This document shows positions 57,411-64,000 of a stretch of DNA of 64,000 nt, piece by piece. The DNA lies in assembly GCA_022376515.1 (NCBI GenBank), contig WTXI01000020.1:186001-250000 (forward strand), read 5' to 3'. How positions within the stretch are numbered: the first letter of the stretch is position 1; each line of letters begins with the position of its first letter. The position numbers and the translations under genes are program-made. The notes beneath the pieces are model-generated. The model ran no database searches. It was not told where the DNA came from and was given only the letters and a program-made list of their open reading frames with translations. This DNA is from Lactifluus volemus. Taxonomy: Eukaryota; Basidiomycota; Agaricomycetes; Russulales; Russulaceae.

Positions 57411-60090
57411 TCATGAGTCGAAACCAAGCACCTCCACAATGACATTGATGATCATGATCACCACGTAGAAGCAGATGAGAAACACGCCCCACTTGCGAGG
57501 GAGGAAATAACCGTTCATTGGAACAAATATCATAGTTGTGACGAGGAGCGCAAGCAGCCCGACGGCGCTCACGAGTAAGGTGTTGGAGAAGTGCAGGCGG
57601 TAGGGTTCACCCGTATGATAGATAACATACGAGCCAGAAATGCCGACGCCGAATAATATATTGAGCATCGGCCCACCGAAGCAAGCCGAGAAACCCATGA
57701 CGGGGGCGAAGACCTAGGTGATCCTGGGTCTGAGGATGGAATACCGATGCATAAATGGGTAAAGACGTACAGCCACGCTCATGTTAGCCACCAAATCAGC
57801 GAGGGAGTTCCCAACGGCAAATATCGTTAGACCAATGATTGCATCCGACAGCCCAAAAACAAAGCCAAAAGTCTACGAACATAAGTTAGAGTCATACCTG
57901 TCATCCTGATTCCACTGACCTGTAGGACGTTGATGATCTCGTCTGCAATGGCCATAATCCAGACTATGGCGACGAAAAAACCCATCGAGCAACGAACAAA
58001 AAGCCACCCTCTGCTGTCTCCCTTATCAGCAAAGAAGGCTACAGATACCCCAGATATGAGGCCTGCCAGCCCTGTCGCAAGGACTACCCAACGCTCGTGC
58101 GTCGTACCCTCTGAGATAGGTGTCAGATTTATTCAATCGGAGAAACCTAAGCGAGAAACGTACTTAAAAGTACGGCGACACAGAATAGGGGACCTAGAGT
58201 GCACTGAAGTGCCATAAGCCACTTATTGAAATGCAAACCGTCTACCTCCTCCACCTCGCCAATGAGGTGCTCGGATTCATCCCCTTCAAAGGTGACAAGA
58301 GTATCGTTTATGGCTGAGGGCTTTTCATGGCGGTAGCCTGAACTGTCGTATGGTCCCACCACAACAGGTAGGGTGATCGTCAACGCAAATACTGCAGGGG
58401 TCGCAAGGATAGCCGCAGTCTTCCCAAGTAAGCTCTTTGCATGAAATCCGTGCAGTGTAGGGAAAAGGATATGACATGCGTGCGCGAGAACGAAGCCTGC
58501 TTCCTGTGACGGCTCTGCCACTATGTGATGCCCCACGTCGCTGCCAGAGTCGGAGATTGGAGATGGAGGTATGTGGGAAATCTCAGGAATCGGTAGCTCA
58601 GAATCAGTGTCGATGTGAATGAGCGGGACCTCTGGTGTGTGGTCTGAATCGTCGGGAGCAAGAGAAGTCGCAGGAGGTAACGGAGAGCGATCACTCAAGG
58701 GAACATCAGACGAGGTTTCCCATGTCTGCGCGCTTACACTGTGGATGGAACCGCGCGAGCGAGAGCGCGGATGGCCATAGCCATGATAGTGTCCGCCAGG
58801 GTACGGTGTCAATGGTGTCAATGGGGAATCAAAGGCGCTTAGAGTGAGCCCGGCAGCATCTTGCTGCAATGACGAAATTACGCTTCGAAATTCGAGGGCC
58901 CCAACTAGAGAGAAGGATGGCATCGTGGGTAAGCGTGGAGATGATGACGGTGACCTGGAATCAGCCTGCGAGTCTTGAACCTGTAGATTCAAAGGCTGCG
59001 TCTGAAATTCGAGGCGTGGCAACGATGATAGACGTCGACGACTAGTGTCAGAAGGGGGCGGCATAGGAGCATTGGAGAGTGAGCGGGTGGCTATGTATTC
59101 GATAAGACGAGGTCATAGGTACAACTGTAATGCTCACGATCATCTTGATATGGCTCATCGTCAGTGTAGGGTGGCATACCCTCTTCGGCATACTCGCTGC
59201 GTATTCGCGCCTCTAGCTGGTGCTTCTTCTGCTGCCTGTATTCCCACCAACTGCCCACGACCACAGTGAAGACGTACACGAGGTATAACAAGAGAAGAAG
59301 GACCGCTTCCCACGCATATATCCACCCATCAAGGAGGATGCCAAGTAGCATAGCGACGGCAGCCATAAAGAATGAAGCATCCCGTAGGAAGGGACCTCGA
59401 TTCACTCGAAAAGGTTTGATTATGCACATGGAACCCACGACACAGGAGACGATGAACGACGCGGCGCCCAAGAGCTCTCCTATGGCCAAACTTCCCGCAT
59501 TTGAACGCAGGGCAGAAAACGTCGCAAAGACGTCCGGGCTGCCATTTCCAAATGCAAGGAATGTAACACCTGCGACGTTCTCGTCCAAATTTAATAAATT
59601 GGCTATGGTTGCTAAATTGGGGCAGAAAAAGTCTGAAGCACTGATGCCGAGGGTGGTAAACAGGAACATGAGCCAAAGCAGTAGACCGACGAATACGAAC
59701 GGCCTAGTGGCAGGACTGGCACAGAAATAAGCTTTCAGGTACTGGATGGCAGAAACGTGTCTGATGTAGGACACGAGTCGTGCACGACCCTGCATTGGTT
59801 TTCGATAGGAACAGCTATAGGACGACACTAGGACGGATTGAGAATGAAGGCGTACTTGACTCATCAAAGATAGCACGCACCTCGCTCCCGCCTTCCTCAT
59901 ATGAGCTGTATTGCTGCTTGCTTTCCAGCAGACTGAGAATGCTCCGCTTCGAAATTTTGTGGCCGAGTGATTGAAGGGCATGGTTATGATGTGGTTGTCC
60001 GTAGGAGCCTCGTGACCATAAGACGACATTGAGAAGCAAGAGCGCAATGAATGCAGCTCTGCCAATTGTGACGTACGAATCGTTTCCCAT
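57411..60090 (-). CDS. Cation/calcium exchanger of the NCX/CCX type (YDL206W-like)
   Basis: Ca2+/CaCA-superfamily antiporter of an internal membrane. A hydrophobic N-terminus RAAFIALLLLNVVLWSRGSY, then LKAYFCASPATRPFVFVGLL. The alpha-1 repeat TFLAFGNGSPDVFATFSALR (about 59545) lies within the first hydrophobic half (GELLGAASFIVSCVVGSMC; LLLLYLVYVFTVVVGSWWEY). A long hydrophilic loop of about 300 residues rich in Ser/Pro/Asp follows (HTPEVPLIHIDTDSELPIPE). The second half holds TAAILATPAVFALTITLPVV, ADKGDSRGWLFVRCSMGFFV, and the alpha-2 repeat TIFAVGNSLADLVANMSVAV (about 57815), then GFSACFGGPMLNILFGVGIS. The end is IINVIVEVLGFDS. The start at 60090 (MGNDSYV) is preferred because the frame fits family N-termini. 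60134 is the alternative. About eight introns. Confidence 0.88.
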
Positions 60091-60382
60091 TCGTTGGTGA
60101 AGAAAAGGAGCGCCAAGCCAACGACGTGTGCCATGCTAGCTATTTATATCGCGTGGGAACATTATGGCATATACTTTGGACCTCTCGCGACCACGTTCTT
60201 TCTATGATTTTCGACAGAGCTCCATTAAGGAAAGGAAATAAGAATTGATGTTCAATTTGGATGAACAATGATAGCGAGTTTTAGTGCTGGCTAATTTTAG
60301 GTCTCTATGCCCGAGTAATCACGATATTAATGAAATTTTGCTCAGATGATACTATATTATATAAGAATCATTAAAATACAAT

Positions 60383-60470
60383 CCTTCGATAGCTCAGTTG
60401 GAAGAGCGTGGGACTGTAACGGTTAACTTCTGACATCCCGAGGTCGCTGGTTCGAACCCGGCTCGAAGGA
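60383..60470 (+). tRNA. tRNA-Tyr (anticodon GTA) with 15-base intron
   Basis: Acceptor stem CCTTCGA (60383-60389) pairs with TCGAAGG (60463-60469), discriminator A. D stem GCTC/GAGC, anticodon stem TGGGA/TCCCG, loop CTGTAAA with anticodon GTA at 60416-60418. The intron is 60420-60434, directly after position 37, the canonical place. T arm GCTGG-TTCGAAC-CCGGC. C1-G72 is the eukaryotic cytosolic tRNA-Tyr identity pair. Mature length is 73 bases before CCA. Confidence 0.97.
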
Positions 60471-60471
60471 G

Positions 60472-60480
60472 TTTTTTTTT
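60472..60480 (+). terminator. RNA polymerase III terminator
   Basis: Nine T residues start two bases after the tRNA-Tyr 3' end. Confidence 0.9.
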
Positions 60481-60624
60481 CTCCGGCCAACGCGAGAAAA
60501 CTATCATCGCTGTGTATTTCTTAGCCCCGCATCAAGAAAGCAATATTATTATCGCTACAATGAGTATCTGCACAACACATAAAGCCGAAATATAAAACTC
60601 GTATATCGACCGTATATGAGGCTC

Positions 60625-63600
60625 TCAGAGCCCCATCCAGCTGCTCCTGCCTCCGGGATTGTGAAGCGATGTCTGCCCAATCTTGACGACACCGGTTTTA
60701 AAACTAGAGACCCTCTGTATTCGCTTGGTCACCTCCTTGGATAGTCGATCCCCAGAAACCACAAAAGGGTTGTCAATCGCATCAACTAACGGACTAGGCG
60801 GTACAAACGGCGTCGATGTCGCTGCCCAAACAGATCCATGTCCATCAACCCTGGGCACGGGGCCCACTTTTGGCGCTTGTATTGGGGGGCGCAGCACCGG
60901 AAGAAATGATTCAGCATACCACTCATACCAAACCTGGCGCTGATCTGTGAGTCGCCATATGGAGACTTGCAGTTCGGAATTGCTCGGTAAGTATAGCGGT
61001 TCCTGATGTAATAAATATTTTTTACTGTTGAGATTTGGTGGGCACAGCAATAGTGATGCAACCGAGGCTTGCCTTGAGGGGGAAAAAGAGTGGAAACCAA
61101 CTCAACATATCTTTAGAGACAAGGTCCTTCCGATGAGGATGGATGCTGAGTCCGATCTTTCCGTATAATACGGCCTCGAAGTAGCCAGCCAGGCCGTGCA
61201 GCACGCCTGCGTGTGGGATGTGGAAGGTTAGCCTGGCAGACCGGATGTTGTGGCTGTTCGTGACAGGTAGCCCTAAGGAGACACGTAAAACTGTCAGAGC
61301 GTGGTTGACGACCATTGGTCAGCGGCATAGCTTGCCTTGATCATCCAACACTACGTCGCGTCTCGGGTGTTCAAATTCCCAACATTCCTGTATCTGTGGG
61401 CCGCAGCGATCTCCGTCATCACCCCCTTGATCGCTGAGAATGTTGACTGCCTGAAACATCACAACGTATGGCGTCTCCGGGGCCTTACCATCCTTTCCTG
61501 CGAGGACCTCATTATAAAGTTTCGAAGAGGACAAGGGTGCTAGATATGCCGAGTATGTCGAGGGTATCGAAATGCCATTTGCTGGAGATAGCCCATGAAA
61601 ACTGGGGTTGGAACGAAAAAAAATTACAGGGACGTACATTTCAAGAAACGCATTGCGCCGTCGAGGCATTCCGGACAAAGCTCATTGTCACCAAATGAGC
61701 CCAACAATTCGCTCACGATAATATCCGCACGCTCCGGAACTAAGAGGGTCCTCATGTCACCAAACAAAACTTCCACTCTTTCTCTCCATTCGGATGCCTT
61801 TCGTCGCTGCAAACTAGGAAAGTGTCCCGAGTACTCGACATGAATACCGATTTTGATAACGTCGACAGTAAAACCCACGTTACATAGGCGCTAGGATTTT
61901 TCTCAATCGCGTACACGAATACGTTCCGCTGAACACGTGCGATGGCACTCAGACATCGAGCAACGAGAGGCCCTCTTCCAGCTCCCGCGACGCAAATGAC
62001 ACTGAGGCAGGGCCAACGTTACATACGCTCGATGATTTGCTAGGTCTGGATACTCACATCCTATCTGATGGGGGCCACTCAGACAGAGCCGCATACACCG
62101 CCTGTAGTAGGGAATGGCGCTTTGTTTACCCCCTATATCAAAACATGATACTTACTTCTTCGTATTTTTGATATTTCACAGGGTCTTGTTCGAAAGTTTG
62201 ATAAGTGGTGCCCTGCAGGTTATCCATAAGGGGCTGTGATGGGGTCAGTGCTGCTGTTCATGTGACAGGGTCGGTCCGACCTGCAGAGGCGCTTGAAGAT
62301 AGTCCTGATATCCCCGCGCAAAATGCTCCACCGTGCCTGCGGTCTTGGCCTGTACTACAGTGGGACTGGTCTTATCTAAATGGCGTACATATTGCAGATA
62401 GGCAGTCTCGCCTCCTTTTACGTGTAGGCCAGTAGTAGTATCAGACAATATGACTACCGGCCGATGCTGTATGCGGGACGAGTGAGCACAGAGCTCAAGA
62501 AGGAGTGCTTGATGCAGCCTGACCTTCATGACGTCGCGGATGAACGACTGCGACCCCTTGGGCAGCACGGGGTATCCCTTCGTGTTTGCAATGAACGTCG
62601 AGGCCGGGATGAATAAGTGGCTGATAGGTTCAGCAGCCCAACGATCCAGGACACCCGGTACGGACGGTAGAGGCGCTACAAGGTCCAGGGCTATGGAGCG
62701 AGAAACCAATCAGACACAGCCCCAGACATCAAACTGAGCCAACAGATATGTACTTAAGGTTAGACGCGGGTTGTAAGCACAGATGGAACGTATGGCGTCC
62801 CACATCTCCCATGTGGCATTTAATTCAGCTTCTGATGCCCTCGTGGATGGCACAGCCCTGGGTTCAGGTGGGCGAACCGGGGTTGATGATGCGGACGGTG
62901 ATGAGGGCTGTGTGGGCGGGTTGTCACGCGGAGATCCAGAGATGGAGCGTGGAGACGAGCTTTGAAAAATGGTGGGATCGTAGATGGGAAGCCGGATGGA
63001 GAACTGCATGTAAGGAGTCCGCGACAGACAGGTGTTGATAGCACGCCCATAAGCTGCAATCTGACCGCGGTTGCGGGGAGGAGGAAGATTGCAGAGTGTA
63101 CGTTCAGGTATGACGCGTAAGACAGCTCCTGCTGTAAGGCCTGGAAAAAGGAATCGGGGGGGTGGTATGGAAACTCCAAAGATTGAGGCACGAACGAAAG
63201 GACACGCACGATTTCAGAGTCGTGTCTAACCCAGCTATCCGACGCATCCAGCTCTAACCAATCAGAGATCATCACAATGACCCCTTCGACTTCCTCTGAT
63301 CCGCGCGTTCTGTGTCAGCAGATGCAACTACCGCTCACGAAGAGGGGGCCAATTACCGAGACGCGTCATGGTCACTCTCCGAGCTCGAAAGCCGGATTCG
63401 CCCTCCAAGTTTCAGCGTGTCGTTCGGTGGACTCTACCCTCTCGCCATGATGTTCGGAGGTTATGATGCACATATCTCTCCATCTGTCTCTCCATTTTGC
63501 AGTGGTGAGCGGGACACAGACTGTATCGTACGCTCTAGATCGCGCGTCATCAATGAAAGAGACACCCGGTGGCGGGTCCGATTGGGAGCGGGCTTCGAGA

Positions 63601-63653
63601 TCGGCCAATGAAAGGAAGGTTGCAACGGGCACGGGATTGTCCCAAGAAGTCAT
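60625..63653 (-). CDS. PRMT5: Protein arginine methyltransferase 5 (PRMT5/Skb1/Hsl7)
   Basis: Type II arginine methyltransferase making symmetric dimethylarginine, with roles in splicing, histones and cell-cycle control. Start [40 protein letters not shown], then the TIM-barrel part: [57 protein letters not shown] and PVVILSDT. The Rossmann core has [24 protein letters not shown] motif I (about 62010-61960), [13 protein letters not shown] and GDMRTLL. The double-E loop [20 protein letters not shown] (about 61715) contains the diagnostic glutamates. The C-terminal barrel shows [64 protein letters not shown], ending GGRSSWMGL at 60625. About nine introns. Motifs are intact. Confidence 0.93.
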
Positions 63654-64000
63654 GACTACGAACGATAAATCTAGGGCTTAGCACTGGGTGTGCTGAGCTG
63701 CGTTGATGATGCAAAAACCGAGATCGAAACGAGAAGTGGCTCAGCTCTGTGCTGGAAAAGGCACTGATTGCCACGATCGCCAGTGTCAGCGAGCCATCCA
63801 ATAAGATTTGACTCAACATCCGATAATGGTCCGATGCCGCTGCACCTGTCTCAGATAATTTTGATGGTAACTTGAGCTAGTAGGTATATGAATGTACATC
63901 AAATTTTTACAAGACAGGAAATGCTAATGTATCCGGGCTTATCAAAGTAACCTTTGCGCAGACTTTAGGATAAGACTGCAGTAAGTTACCTCGAGTGAGC
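63654..64000. other. Window end, PRMT5 promoter side
   Basis: 347 bp upstream of the PRMT5 start. Mixed composition, AT-rich after 63850. No gene or element recognised before the window ends. Confidence 0.35.

Noticed and set aside
58147..59064. A separate Ser-rich gene at the exchanger's middle
   Set aside because: Its frame and hydrophobic end join the flanking exchanger exons. It is the long hydrophilic loop of that protein.
1..64000. CRISPR arrays, bacterial operons, ribosome-binding sites, insertion sequences with transposase
   Set aside because: None present. Spliced genes, a nuclear-type tRNA with intron and the protein families are all fungal nuclear.

Overview
The window is nuclear DNA from a filamentous basidiomycete, most likely an agaricomycete. 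Most genes are cut by many introns of about 47-70 bp. Encoded families typical of that class include an AA14-type oxidase, a NACHT-type NLR remnant, a DM9 protein, a Kre9/Knh1-like GPI protein and an IQGAP-related RasGAP. I would not name a genus.

Layout. 0-6 kb: the 3' part of a type I metacaspase (18 visible exons), then a decayed NLR-like NACHT gene containing a microsatellite and a foldback. 6-14 kb: a Ppn2-like polyphosphatase, a class V PLP enzyme, the tRNA thiolation factor Ncs2/Ctu2 and a paraoxonase-like protein. 14-26 kb: a Bqt4-like inner nuclear membrane protein, 6-phosphofructokinase, a Wss1 protease, a DM9 protein, the pH-signalling Bro1 protein PalA/Rim20 and a small proline-rich protein. 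26-34.5 kb: a RasGAP, an ER DnaJ ending in KDEL and an aspartic protease. 34.5-35.3 kb: a non-coding interval packed with perfect inverted repeats. 35.5-45.5 kb: cullin-3, exportin-T and a single-pass membrane protein with candidate Atg8-binding motifs. 46-57 kb: a GH5 exo-beta-glucanase, an AA14-like secreted protein, a DUF4112 protein, a Q-rich protein, a small membrane protein and a GPI-anchored Kre9/Knh1-like protein. 57-64 kb: a cation/calcium exchanger, an intron-containing tRNA-Tyr(GTA) and PRMT5.

The genes do not form one pathway. Most are conserved housekeeping genes separated by short intergenic gaps. Local themes are cell death and surveillance at the left end (metacaspase beside an NLR relic), and wall or plant-biomass secretion at 46-57 kb.

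The most unusual item is the inverted-repeat array at 34.78-35.28 kb. It contains a perfect 21-bp stem with a GCAA tetraloop, followed within a few bases by two perfect palindromes and two more hairpins. I know of no family that explains it.

Two GC-AG introns sit at critical codons: the metacaspase catalytic Cys and the last codon of cullin-3. Several conserved genes also carry single-base frame breaks, some at homopolymers. These suggest residual assembly indels, so several 'pseudogene-like' signs here need read support before they are believed. Gene ends and splice sites were read by eye from motifs and frame continuity. Those given base by base (metacaspase, Bqt4-like, DM9, AIM protein, cullin-3 ends) are the firmest.
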